Assembly (NCBI RefSeq): GCF_009720775.1
Contig: NZ_WNKW01000001.1
Location: 1,116,001 to 1,180,000 of the forward strand
Direction of reading: 5' to 3'
DNA: 64,000 nucleotides
Source: Pseudoduganella danionis
GTDB taxonomy: Bacteria; Pseudomonadota; Gammaproteobacteria; Burkholderiales; Burkholderiaceae_D
The translations under genes and the position numbers were made by a program. Positions 45,492 to 53,813 of this stretch are shown here, piece after piece; the first letter of the stretch is position 1; every line of letters begins with the position of its first letter. The notes under the pieces were generated by a model that was not told the DNA's origin, ran no database searches, and was given only the letters and a program-made list of their open reading frames with translations.

Positions 45492-46364
45492 TTACCACTT
45501 CATTTCGCCTTTGGCGACCTTGGCGCTGGTGTCCAGTGCCGCTTTCAGGCCCGCTTGCGGATACAGTTGCTGCATGCGGGCGATCAGGTCGGCCGAGTTG
45601 GCGGCCGCTGCTGTTTCCGCTTCAAACTTCACCAGATAGTCGCGGGTAAAGCCTATGCTGGCGGGCGTCAGCGCGCTGCCTACTTTGTAGTGCCCCGGCA
45701 CCACAGTACTGGGCTGCAGGGCGGCGATGCCGTCCAGCGTGGCCAGCCATTGCTGGCGTGCGGCCAGCGTCTGGGTGTCAGCCGTCCAGACGTGCAGGTC
45801 GTTGAAGACCACCACGCCGCCGGCTACGGTTTTGATGGAGGGAATCCACACATAGCTGCGCTCCGGTGCCGCGCCTTGCAGGCCGGCGATCTGCAAGGTT
45901 TCGCCTTCCAGTTCGATGCGGTCACCCTGCAGCACCTGCGGCACGATGATGCTGTGCGGTGCATTGTGTTTCAGGATAGGGCCCCAGTACGCCACTTTGG
46001 CATCCTTTTTCTTTTCGATCGCGGCCACCGTGTAGGAGGTGGCGACGATTTTCGCTTCAGGGAAGGCCGCGTGGATCACGTCGAGGCCGAAGTAGAAGTC
46101 CGGGTCGCCATGGCTGACGTAGACGGTAGTCAAGCGCTTGCCGCTGGCGCGGATCTGCTCGGCCAGTTTCAGCGCTTCGGCACGCGAGAACTGGGCGTCG
46201 ATCAGTACCGCATCCTTGGTGCCGGAGACCAGCACGGAGGCAACGGGGAAGATGGCGGCTTCGCCCGGATTGAATACTTCCACTTTGAGCGGGGCGGCGC
46301 TGGCGCTGCCCAGGGTGGCGGCGAAGGCAGTGGCTAACAGGGTTTGCAGTGGTTGCTTGAGCAT
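45492..46364 (-). CDS. Exported MBL-fold protein with an altered metal-binding motif
   Basis: A 290-residue metallo-beta-lactamase-fold protein with a signal peptide (LLATAFAATLGSASA). The fold is visible in ASVLVSGTKDAVLIDAQFSRAEALKLAEQI, VYVSHGDPDFYFGLDVIHAAFP, and VVVFNDLHVWTADT and VVPGHYKVG later. The canonical zinc motif HxHxDH reads HGDPDF here, so the second His is Asp and the last His is Phe; it may bind one metal or be a different hydrolase. It is divergent from a LysR gene and lies upstream of the BlaI-type repressor on the same strand. Whether it hydrolyses beta-lactams is doubtful. Confidence 0.85.
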   Translation of the reverse strand: MLKQPLQTLLATAFAATLGSASAAPLKVEVFNPGEAAIFPVASVLVSGTKDAVLIDAQFSRAEALKLAEQIRASGKRLTTVYVSHGDPDFYFGLDVIHAAFPEAKIVATSYTVAAIEKKKDAKVAYWGPILKHNAPHSIIVPQVLQGDRIELEGETLQIAGLQGAAPERSYVWIPSIKTVAGGVVVFNDLHVWTADTQTLAARQQWLATLDGIAALQPSTVVPGHYKVGSALTPASIGFTRDYLVKFEAETAAAANSADLIARMQQLYPQAGLKAALDTSAKVAKGEMKW

Positions 46365-46468
46365 GATGGTCTTTCGTGTTGGGTGGGAATGACGTCATCT
46401 TAAATTGCTTGAAGCGGTAGAAAAACCGCGTATCATTCATCAATTAATTGCGTAAATCGGACGAATGT

Positions 46469-47437
46469 ATGGACAGGATTACTGCCGCCAAGGTGTTTGT
46501 CAGCATTGCCGAGCGTGGCAGCATGATTGCTGCGGCGGATGCGCTGGCCATGTCGCGCGCCATGGTGACGCGCTATCTGGCCGAAATGGAGCAGTGGGCC
46601 GGTGCGCGCCTGCTGCACCGGAGCACGCGCCGCCTGAGCCTGACGGATGCCGGCACATTGACGCTGGCACGCTGCCGCAGCATGCTGGAATTGGCCGAGG
46701 ACATGGCACTCGATAGCGTGGTGGAAGAGGGCGCGCCACGGGGCTTGCTGCGCATCAGTTGTTCGCAGTCGCTGGCGCAGGCTGTGCTGGCACCGGCCGT
46801 GACGGCTTTTCTGCAGCGCTATCCCCACACCACGGTGGATATGCAGATTAATAACCGTGCCGTAAATCTGGTCGAGCAGCGCATCGATTTGGCGCTGCGC
46901 ATCACCAATGCGCTGGAGCCGAATCTGATTGCACGTCAGTTGGCCCAGTGCGATTCGGTGGTGTGCGCGGCGCCGGCCTATCTGGAGCGCCATGGCAGGC
47001 CGGGGCAGGTGGCCGATCTGGCGCGGCATAACTGCCTGACCTACAGCTATTTCGGCAAAAGCCTGTGGCAGTTCACGGATGCCCATGGCGAGAGCGTGTC
47101 CGTGCCCGTCAGCGGCAATCTGTCGGCCAATGAAGATACCAGCTTGCTGCGTGCCGCGCTGCATGGTGCCGGCATCGTGCTGCAACCCAGGTACAGCGTG
47201 ATGGCGCTGATCGCGCGTGGCGAGCTGCTGCCCTTGCTTGAGTCATTCACGCCGCAACAGATGGGTATTCATGCTATTTATACTTCGCGCCAGCATATGC
47301 CGGCCGCCTTGCGTGCCATGCTGGATTTTCTGGTCGACTGGTTCCGTCATGATGCCGGTTGGCTGGCCCACACGCCAGCGTTGACAGGCTCGGGCCCGCG
47401 CCGTCTGCCGCGTAGCGGGCAGGTGGGGCAAGCTTAA
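46469..47437 (+). CDS. LysR-family transcriptional regulator, divergent from the MBL-fold gene
   Basis: A 322-residue LysR regulator of the CrgA-like group. The helix-turn-helix is MDRITAAKVFVSIAERGSMIAAADALAMSRAMVTRYLAEME, followed by GARLLHRSTRRLSLTDAG and the effector domain GLLRISCSQSLAQAVLAPAVTAFLQRYP. The ATG at 46469 is preferred over a TTG at 46448. Its start is 104 bases from that of the divergent MBL-fold gene, so it likely controls that gene. Confidence 0.9.
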   Translation: MDRITAAKVFVSIAERGSMIAAADALAMSRAMVTRYLAEMEQWAGARLLHRSTRRLSLTDAGTLTLARCRSMLELAEDMALDSVVEEGAPRGLLRISCSQSLAQAVLAPAVTAFLQRYPHTTVDMQINNRAVNLVEQRIDLALRITNALEPNLIARQLAQCDSVVCAAPAYLERHGRPGQVADLARHNCLTYSYFGKSLWQFTDAHGESVSVPVSGNLSANEDTSLLRAALHGAGIVLQPRYSVMALIARGELLPLLESFTPQQMGIHAIYTSRQHMPAALRAMLDFLVDWFRHDAGWLAHTPALTGSGPRRLPRSGQVGQA

Positions 47438-47540
47438 AATAATGAAAACATTTCGTGCGTTTCAGCGCCTAGATATGTCATTTACACACTTAACGCCACA
47501 TTAAACTGCAAGTTTTCATGGGTTTTTTCCGCACAAATGG

Positions 47541-47569
47541 TTGTTCGGATACAATACCGATGCTATCCT
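47541..47569 (+). promoter_or_regulatory. Candidate promoter of the odhA operon
   Basis: TTGTTC (47541-47546) and TATCCT (47564-47569) are separated by exactly 17 bases, about 140 bases upstream of odhA. The rest of the 271-base region is AT-rich near 47440-47560 without other clear signals. Confidence 0.35.
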
Positions 47570-47708
47570 GAATGACCGATTTTGTAGTACCCGAAGAAAT
47601 ATAGCCCTTCCCCACAACTTGATGTGCAATCCGCTAACCGGTCAGGCCGTGTCGCGGAAGGTTAGATTAACCCGCTAATCTCGCGAAGCGCGAAGAAAGG
47701 TGAGCAAT

Positions 47709-50564
47709 ATGATGCAACAATATACGTCCAACTCCTACCTGTTTGGTGGGAACGCCCCGTACGTCGAAGAACTGTACGAAGCGTATCTCGACAATCCAGG
47801 TTCTGTGCCAGACAACTGGCGCGCCTATTTCGACGCCATGCAGCACGTACCGGCCGTCGATGGTTCCAATAAACCCGACGTCGCCCACGCCTCCGTGATC
47901 GCCTCTTTCGCCGAACGCGCGAAAGCTGGTCCTATCCGCACCGTGGTGGCTTCGGCCGACGCCGAAATGGGCCGCAAACGCGTGGCCGCTACCCAGCTGA
48001 TCGCGGCTTACCGCTATCTGGGTTCGCGCTGGGCCAATCTGGACCCGCTGCAGCGTCAGGAGCGTCCTGCCATCCCTGAACTCGATCCTAGCTTCTACGG
48101 GTTCACCGATGCGGACATGGACACCGTATTCAACATCAGCAACACCTACTTCGGCCCAGAGACCGCGACCCTGCGCGACCTGCTGAACTTCCTGCGCGAT
48201 ACCTACACCCGTTCGATCGGCGCCGAGTTCATGTACATCTCCGACCCGGCCGAAAAACGCTGGCTGCAAGAGCGTCTGGAAGCGATCCGCTCGACGCCTA
48301 ACTTCACCGCAGAGAAGAAGCAGCACATTCTGGAGCGCTTGACCGCTGCAGAAGGTCTGGAGCGTTATTTGCACACCAAGTATGTCGGTCAAAAGCGTTT
48401 CTCGCTGGAAGGCGGCGAAACCTTCATCGCTTCGATCGATGAAATCATCCAGCGCGCCGGCGAAAAAGGCGTGCAGGAAATCGTGATTGGTATGGCCCAC
48501 CGTGGCCGTCTGAACGTCCTCGTGAACACCCTGGGCAAATCGCCTAAGGAACTGTTCGAAGAATTCGAAGGCAAGCATGGCGACGACCTGCCAGCCGGTG
48601 ACGTGAAATACCACCAGGGCTTCTCGTCGGACATCTCGACCGCTGGCGGTCCTGTCCACCTGTCGCTGGCCTTCAACCCATCGCACCTGGAAATCGTCAA
48701 CCCAGTGGTAGAAGGTTCCGTCAAAGCCCGTATGGATCGCCGCGGCGACCACGCCGGCAAGCAAGTGCTGCCGATTCTGGTACACGGCGACGCCGCTTTC
48801 GCTGGTCAGGGCGTAGTGATGGAAACCCTGAATCTGGCCCAGACCCGTGGTTACGGCACCGGCGGTACCGTGCACATCGTGATCAACAACCAGATCGGTT
48901 TCACCACCTCCGACCCGCGCGATGCGCGTTCCACTATCTACTGCTCCGACGTCGTCAAGATGATCGAAGCACCTGTACTGCACGTGAATGCCGACGATCC
49001 TGAAGCCGTGGTGCTGGCTTCGCAGATCGCGATGGACTACCGTCTGCAGTTCCAGAAAGATATCGTTGTCGACATCATCTGCTACCGCAAACTGGGCCAC
49101 AACGAGCAAGATACCCCTGCACTGACCCAGCCGCTGATGTACAAGAAAATCGGCCAGCACCCAGGCACCCGCAAACTGTATGCGGACAAACTGGTTGCAC
49201 AAGCTGTGATCCCTGCCGACGGCGGCGAAAAAATGCAATCGGCCTTCCGTGACGCCATGGACGCCGGCAAGCACACCGTTGATCCGGTCATCACCAACTT
49301 CAAGAACAAGTTCGCCGTTGACTGGCTGCCGTTCCTGAACCGCAAGTGGACCGACAGCGCCGATACCGCCGTGCCGATGACCGAACTGAAACGTCTGGCT
49401 GGCCGCATCACCACCGTACCGGAAAACTTCAAAGTCCACGCACTGGTCGAAAAAGTGCTGGCTGACCGCGCTGCCATGGGCCGCGGCGAGCTGAATCTGG
49501 ACTGGGGTATGGGCGAACACCTGGGCTTCGCTTCGCTGGTCGCTTCCGGCTACGCTGTGCGTCTGACCGGTCAGGATGCTGGCCGTGGTACCTTCGTCCA
49601 CCGTCACGCTGTGCTGCACGATCAGAACCGCGAGCGCTGGGATGCCGGCACCTATGTGCCACTGCAGAACATCGCCGAAGGTCAGGCACCATTCACCGTG
49701 ATCGACTCCGTGCTGTCGGAAGAAGCGGTACTGGGCTTCGAATACGGCTACTCGACCGCAGAACCTAACACCCTGACTATCTGGGAAGCCCAGTTCGGCG
49801 ATTTCGTCAACGGCGCTCAGGTAGTCATCGACCAGTTCATCAGCTCCGGCGAAGTGAAGTGGGGTCGTGCTTCGGGTCTGGTCATGATGCTGCCACACGG
49901 CTACGAAGGTCAGGGCCCAGAGCACTCGTCGGCTCGCCCAGAACGCTTCCTGCAGCTGTGCGCAGACAACAACATGCAAGTGGTCCAACCGACCACCGCA
50001 TCGCAGATCTTCCACGTGCTGCGTCGCCAGATGGTGCGTCAGTTCCGCAAACCGCTGGTCATCCTCACGCCGAAATCGCTGCTGCGTAACAAGGATGCCG
50101 GCACGCCGCTGACCGAACTGGCCAAAGGCGCGTTCCAGACCGTGATCGGTGAAGTCGACGAGAAAATCGACGCCAAGAAAGTCAAACGCGTTATCGCCTG
50201 CTCGGGCAAGGTCTACTACGATCTGGTCAACGCACGCAAGACCCGCGGCCAGACCGATACCGCCATCATCCGTGTGGAACAGCTGTATCCATTCCCGCAC
50301 AAATCGTTCGCTGCTGAACTGAAAAAGTTCCCGAACCTGGCGGAAGTGGTATGGGCACAGGACGAACCGCAGAATCAGGGCCCATGGTTCCAGATTCAGC
50401 ACAACATCTTCGAGAGCATGGAAGCCGGTCAACGTCTGGCTTACGCCGGTCGCCCAGCGTCGGCATCGCCAGCCGTCGGCTACTACGACAAGCACTATGC
50501 CCAGCAAAAAGATCTGCTGGAAACGGCTTTCTCGAAGCTCAAAGGTTTCATCCTGACCAAATAA
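47709..50564 (+). CDS. odhA: 2-oxoglutarate dehydrogenase E1 component
   Basis: A 951-residue thiamine-diphosphate enzyme that decarboxylates 2-oxoglutarate and passes the succinyl group to E2. Conserved parts: the N-terminal NAPYVEELYEAYLDNPGSVPDNWRAYF segment (E2/E3-binding part), GMAHRGRLNVLVN, HQGFSSD, HLSLAFNPSHLEIVNPVVEG, HGDAAFAGQGVV (ThDP-binding GDA...), VINNQIGFTTSDPRDARST and RLTGQDAGRGTFVHRHAVLHDQ. The ATG at 47709 has AAAGGTGA nearby; a GTG at 47700 is a minor alternative. It opens the operon odhA-odhB-pspC-lpd. Confidence 0.97.
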   Translation: MMQQYTSNSYLFGGNAPYVEELYEAYLDNPGSVPDNWRAYFDAMQHVPAVDGSNKPDVAHASVIASFAERAKAGPIRTVVASADAEMGRKRVAATQLIAAYRYLGSRWANLDPLQRQERPAIPELDPSFYGFTDADMDTVFNISNTYFGPETATLRDLLNFLRDTYTRSIGAEFMYISDPAEKRWLQERLEAIRSTPNFTAEKKQHILERLTAAEGLERYLHTKYVGQKRFSLEGGETFIASIDEIIQRAGEKGVQEIVIGMAHRGRLNVLVNTLGKSPKELFEEFEGKHGDDLPAGDVKYHQGFSSDISTAGGPVHLSLAFNPSHLEIVNPVVEGSVKARMDRRGDHAGKQVLPILVHGDAAFAGQGVVMETLNLAQTRGYGTGGTVHIVINNQIGFTTSDPRDARSTIYCSDVVKMIEAPVLHVNADDPEAVVLASQIAMDYRLQFQKDIVVDIICYRKLGHNEQDTPALTQPLMYKKIGQHPGTRKLYADKLVAQAVIPADGGEKMQSAFRDAMDAGKHTVDPVITNFKNKFAVDWLPFLNRKWTDSADTAVPMTELKRLAGRITTVPENFKVHALVEKVLADRAAMGRGELNLDWGMGEHLGFASLVASGYAVRLTGQDAGRGTFVHRHAVLHDQNRERWDAGTYVPLQNIAEGQAPFTVIDSVLSEEAVLGFEYGYSTAEPNTLTIWEAQFGDFVNGAQVVIDQFISSGEVKWGRASGLVMMLPHGYEGQGPEHSSARPERFLQLCADNNMQVVQPTTASQIFHVLRRQMVRQFRKPLVILTPKSLLRNKDAGTPLTELAKGAFQTVIGEVDEKIDAKKVKRVIACSGKVYYDLVNARKTRGQTDTAIIRVEQLYPFPHKSFAAELKKFPNLAEVVWAQDEPQNQGPWFQIQHNIFESMEAGQRLAYAGRPASASPAVGYYDKHYAQQKDLLETAFSKLKGFILTK

Positions 50565-50571
50565 GCCCCAT

Positions 50572-50599
50572 GGCGCCGTGCCCGATCCGGCATGGCGCC
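50572..50599 (+). repeat. Intercistronic hairpin between odhA and odhB
   Basis: GGCGCC-G-TGCC (50572-50582) can pair with GGCA-T-GGCGCC (50589-50599), an 11-bp stem with one G-U pair and a 6-base loop. No T-run follows, so it is more likely an RNA-stabilising or processing element. Confidence 0.6.
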
Positions 50600-50672
50600 T
50601 GACTGAACCTATGACACAGGCGTGACCGCAAGCATGTAGCGGAGCGCCATTACAAAATATACGGAGTTATCC

Positions 50673-51926
50673 ATGGCACAAATTCAAGTTAAAGTACCTC
50701 AACTGTCGGAATCGGTCGCAGAAGCGACCATGCTGACCTGGCACAAGAAAATCGGCGAAGCCGTTGCCCGCGACGAAAACCTGATCGACATCGAAACCGA
50801 CAAAGTTGTGCTGGAACTGCCGGCACCAGCTGCTGGCGTGCTGGTTGAAATCATCAAAGGCGACGGTAGCACCGTGGTGGCTGACGAAGTCATCGCTGTG
50901 ATCGACACCGAAGCTGCTGCCGGCGCAAGCGCTCCAGCTGCTGCCGCTGCTGCTCCAGCCGCCGCTCCTGCCGCTGCTGCTGCCCCAGCTGCTGCTACCG
51001 GTGGCAACAAAGGCGACGTGGCCATGCCAGCCGCTGCCAAGATCCTGTCGGAAAAAGGTCTGAGCGCTAGCGATGTTGCCGGTTCGGGCAAAGATGGCCG
51101 CGTCACCAAGGGCGACGCACTGGCTGCTTCGGCACCTGCTACCCCGGCCGTTGCTCCGCTGGCTGCGCCTGCCGCTAAACCAGCACTGCAACAAGTTGCT
51201 GCGCCTGCCGCTGCCAACCTGGGCGACCGTCCGGAAGAGCGCGTGCCTATGAGCCGTCTGCGTGCCCGTATCGCCGAGCGTCTGGTGCAATCGCAATCGA
51301 CCAACGCGATTCTGACCACCTTCAACGAAGTCAACATGGCGCCAGTCATGGACCTGCGCAACAAGTACAAGGACAAGTTCGAGAAAGAGCACGGCGTCAA
51401 GCTGGGCTTCATGTCCTTCTTCGTTAAAGCTGCTGTGGCCGCTCTGAAGAAATACCCTATCCTGAATGCTTCGGTGGATGGCAACGACATCGTTTACCAC
51501 GGCTACTTCGACATCGGTATCGCGGTAGGTTCGCCACGCGGTCTGGTGGTGCCTATCCTGCGCAATGCCGACCAGATGTCGATCGCTGACATCGAGAAGA
51601 AAATCGGCGAATTCGGCGCCAAGGCTAAAGAAGGCAAACTGACGCTGGACGACCTGACCGGCGGTACCTTCTCGATCTCGAACGGCGGTACCTTCGGTTC
51701 GATGCTGTCGACCCCGATCATCAACCCGCCACAATCGGCGATTCTGGGCGTGCACGCGACCAAAGATCGCGCTGTGGTCGAAAACGGCCAGATCGTAGTG
51801 CGTCCGATGAACTATCTGGCCATGTCCTACGACCACCGTATCATCGACGGTCGCGAAGCTGTGCTGGGTCTGGTAGCGATGAAAGAAGCGCTGGAAGATC
51901 CAGCTCGCCTGCTGCTGGAACTGTAA
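50673..51926 (+). CDS. odhB: Dihydrolipoyllysine succinyltransferase (E2 of 2-oxoglutarate dehydrogenase)
   Basis: A 417-residue E2 core protein. The lipoyl domain has the lipoylated lysine in ETDKVVLEL (about residue 44), an Ala/Pro-rich linker follows (AAAAAPAAAPAAAAA type), then the peripheral subunit-binding domain (PAAKILSEKGLSASDVAGSGKDGRVTKGDAL), a second linker, and the catalytic domain with VNMAPVMDLRNKYKDKF and YDHRIIDGREAVLGL, which carries the catalytic His and Asp. It makes succinyl-CoA. It is 108 bases after odhA, with GGAG before the ATG. Confidence 0.97.
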   Translation: MAQIQVKVPQLSESVAEATMLTWHKKIGEAVARDENLIDIETDKVVLELPAPAAGVLVEIIKGDGSTVVADEVIAVIDTEAAAGASAPAAAAAAPAAAPAAAAAPAAATGGNKGDVAMPAAAKILSEKGLSASDVAGSGKDGRVTKGDALAASAPATPAVAPLAAPAAKPALQQVAAPAAANLGDRPEERVPMSRLRARIAERLVQSQSTNAILTTFNEVNMAPVMDLRNKYKDKFEKEHGVKLGFMSFFVKAAVAALKKYPILNASVDGNDIVYHGYFDIGIAVGSPRGLVVPILRNADQMSIADIEKKIGEFGAKAKEGKLTLDDLTGGTFSISNGGTFGSMLSTPIINPPQSAILGVHATKDRAVVENGQIVVRPMNYLAMSYDHRIIDGREAVLGLVAMKEALEDPARLLLEL

Positions 51927-51937
51927 TCACCGCTAGT

Positions 51938-51963
51938 GCGTTCCGGCCCCTGTGCCGGAACGC
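51938..51963 (+). repeat. Intercistronic hairpin between odhB and the PspC-like gene
   Basis: GCGTTCCGGC (51938-51947) and GCCGGAACGC (51954-51963) are exact reverse complements with a 6-base loop. No T-run follows. It parallels the odhA/odhB hairpin. Confidence 0.7.
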
Positions 51964-51980
51964 CATTCAGAGGAAGAACC

Positions 51981-52307
51981 ATGAGCGTTTCCGAAGAAAT
52001 CAAGCGTTTGCATGAACTGCACCAGTCCGGCGCCCTGTCGGATGCAGAGTTCGCTGCTGCCAAGGCCAAGCTGCTCAGCAGCGGTTCCTACGGTGGCGAA
52101 CAGCTTTCCAACGACATCAGCAAGTTGCGCCGCTCTGTGAGCGACCGCTGGCTTGGTGGCGTGTGTGGCGGCCTCGGTCGCATCAGCGGCGTCGAGACCT
52201 GGATCTGGCGTCTGCTGTTCGTGCTGTTCGTACTGACCTTCGGCTTCGGTCTCGCGATTTACCTTCTGCTCTGGATCTTTGTGCCAGAAGAAGAAACGAT
52301 AGGATAA
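51981..52307 (+). CDS. PspC-domain membrane protein
   Basis: A 108-residue protein. Residues 1-35 are a short SHOCT-like helix pair (EEIKRLHELHQSGALSDAEFAAAKAKLL), followed by a PspC domain (KLRRSVSDRWLGGVCGGLGRISGVETWIWRLLFVLF) with one or two membrane helices (FVLTFGFGLAIYLLLWIFVPEE). PspC-type proteins belong to envelope stress systems. AGAGGAAG precedes the ATG and its stop lies only 3 bases before lpdA, so it is within the 2-oxoglutarate dehydrogenase operon. Its role there is unknown. Confidence 0.85.
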   Translation: MSVSEEIKRLHELHQSGALSDAEFAAAKAKLLSSGSYGGEQLSNDISKLRRSVSDRWLGGVCGGLGRISGVETWIWRLLFVLFVLTFGFGLAIYLLLWIFVPEEETIG

Positions 52308-52310
52308 ACA

Positions 52311-53741
52311 ATGAGCAAACAATTTGACGTAGTAGTCATCGGCGCCGGTCCCGGCGGTTATATCGCTGCCATCCGTGCAGCCCAACTGGGTTTCTCGGTC
52401 GCCTGCGTCGACGCATGGGAAAATGAAAAGGGCGGCCCTGCACCGGGCGGTACTTGCACCAACGTCGGTTGCATCCCTTCCAAAGCCCTGCTGCAATCGT
52501 CGGAACACTACGAGCACGCTGGCCATGCGTTCAAGGAACACGGTATCGATGTTGCCGGCCTGTCCCTGAACCTGCCGCAAATGCTGAAGCGCAAGAACAC
52601 CGTCGTCAAACAGAACAATGACGGCATCCTGTTCCTGTTCAAGAAAAACAAAGTGACCTTCTTCCACGGCCGCGCCGCTTTCGCCGGCCCAGCTACGGCT
52701 GAAGGCTACCCGCTGGCGATCTCGGCACCTGCCAATGAAACCATCAGCGGCAAACAGGTGATCATCGCTACCGGTTCGAACGCACGCGAACTGCCGGGCG
52801 CCGCGTTTGACGAGAAGCTGATTCTGTCGAACACGGGTGCACTGGCCATCGACGCGGTTCCAGCCAAGCTGGGCGTGATTGGTGCGGGCGTAATCGGTCT
52901 GGAAATGGGCTCCGTATGGCGCCGTCTGGGCGCGGAAGTGACCGTGCTGGAAGGCCTGCCAGTATTCCTCGGCGCGGTTGACGAGCAGATCGCCAAAGAA
53001 GCGCAGAAGCTGTTCACCAAACAGGGTCTGTCCATCAATCTGGGCTGCAAGATCGGCGCCATCACCAAGGGCGACAACAACGTCACCGTGGCTTACGAAA
53101 ACGCCAAGGGCGAAGCACAGACCGCCGTGTTCGACAAACTGATCGTCTCGATCGGCCGTACCCCGAACACCAATGGTCTGGGCGCTGACAAAGTCGGTCT
53201 GGCACTGGACGAGCGCGGCTTCGTCGCCGTCGACGGCGATTGCAAAACCAATCTGCCGGGCGTATGGGCAGTGGGCGACGTGGTACGTGGCCCGATGCTG
53301 GCGCACAAAGCGGAAGAAGAAGGCGTTGCCGTGGCCGAGCGTATCGCCGGTCAGCATGGTCACACCAACTTCGACACCATTCCTTGGGTGATTTACACCT
53401 CGCCGGAAATCGCCTGGGTAGGCAAAACCGAGCAGGCCCTGAAAGCTGCCGGCGTAGCGTACAAAGCCGGTACTTTCCCATTCCTGGCCAACGGCCGTGC
53501 ACGCGCACTGGGCGATACCTCGGGTATGGTGAAATTCCTGGCCGATGCGACCACCGACGAAATCCTCGGCGTGCACATCATCGGACCTATGGCTTCGGAA
53601 CTGATCTCGGAAGCTGTCGTGGCGATGGAATTCAAGGCATCGGCCGAAGACATCGCCCGTATCTGCCACGCTCACCCATCGCTGTCGGAAGCCACCAAAG
53701 AGGCTGCGCTGGCGATCGATAAGCGTACCCTGAACTTCTAA
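52311..53741 (+). CDS. lpdA: Dihydrolipoyl dehydrogenase (E3)
   Basis: A 476-residue flavoprotein that reoxidises dihydrolipoamide and makes NADH. FAD-binding start [23 protein letters not shown], the redox disulfide motif [25 protein letters not shown]-binding [46 protein letters not shown], and the C-terminal [15 protein letters not shown] with the catalytic His/Glu pair. It serves the odhA/odhB complex. It begins 3 bases after the PspC-like gene. Confidence 0.97.
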   Translation: MSKQFDVVVIGAGPGGYIAAIRAAQLGFSVACVDAWENEKGGPAPGGTCTNVGCIPSKALLQSSEHYEHAGHAFKEHGIDVAGLSLNLPQMLKRKNTVVKQNNDGILFLFKKNKVTFFHGRAAFAGPATAEGYPLAISAPANETISGKQVIIATGSNARELPGAAFDEKLILSNTGALAIDAVPAKLGVIGAGVIGLEMGSVWRRLGAEVTVLEGLPVFLGAVDEQIAKEAQKLFTKQGLSINLGCKIGAITKGDNNVTVAYENAKGEAQTAVFDKLIVSIGRTPNTNGLGADKVGLALDERGFVAVDGDCKTNLPGVWAVGDVVRGPMLAHKAEEEGVAVAERIAGQHGHTNFDTIPWVIYTSPEIAWVGKTEQALKAAGVAYKAGTFPFLANGRARALGDTSGMVKFLADATTDEILGVHIIGPMASELISEAVVAMEFKASAEDIARICHAHPSLSEATKEAALAIDKRTLNF

Positions 53742-53752
53742 GCAATCCTCTA

Positions 53753-53786
53753 GCGGACTGCGGGCGGGCTGCGGTCCGCCCTTTTT
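53753..53786 (+). terminator. Intrinsic terminator of the odh operon
   Basis: GGGCGG (53762-53767) pairs with CCGCCC (53776-53781), followed by T5CT3. A competing outer stem GCGGAC/GTCCGC (53753-53758, 53774-53779) overlaps it. Confidence 0.75.
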
Positions 53787-53813
53787 CTTTTGCGCAGTAC
53801 AGAACTGATCCTC

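Noticed and set aside
45492..46364. Possible true metallo-beta-lactamase resistance gene next to a BlaI-type repressor
   Set aside because: The zinc motif is altered and no BlaR1 is present, so I do not call it a beta-lactamase.
47667..50507. A 946-codon open frame on the minus strand
   Set aside because: It lies opposite odhA, whose sequence shows all E1 motifs. The long antisense frame results from biased codon use in a highly expressed GC-rich gene.
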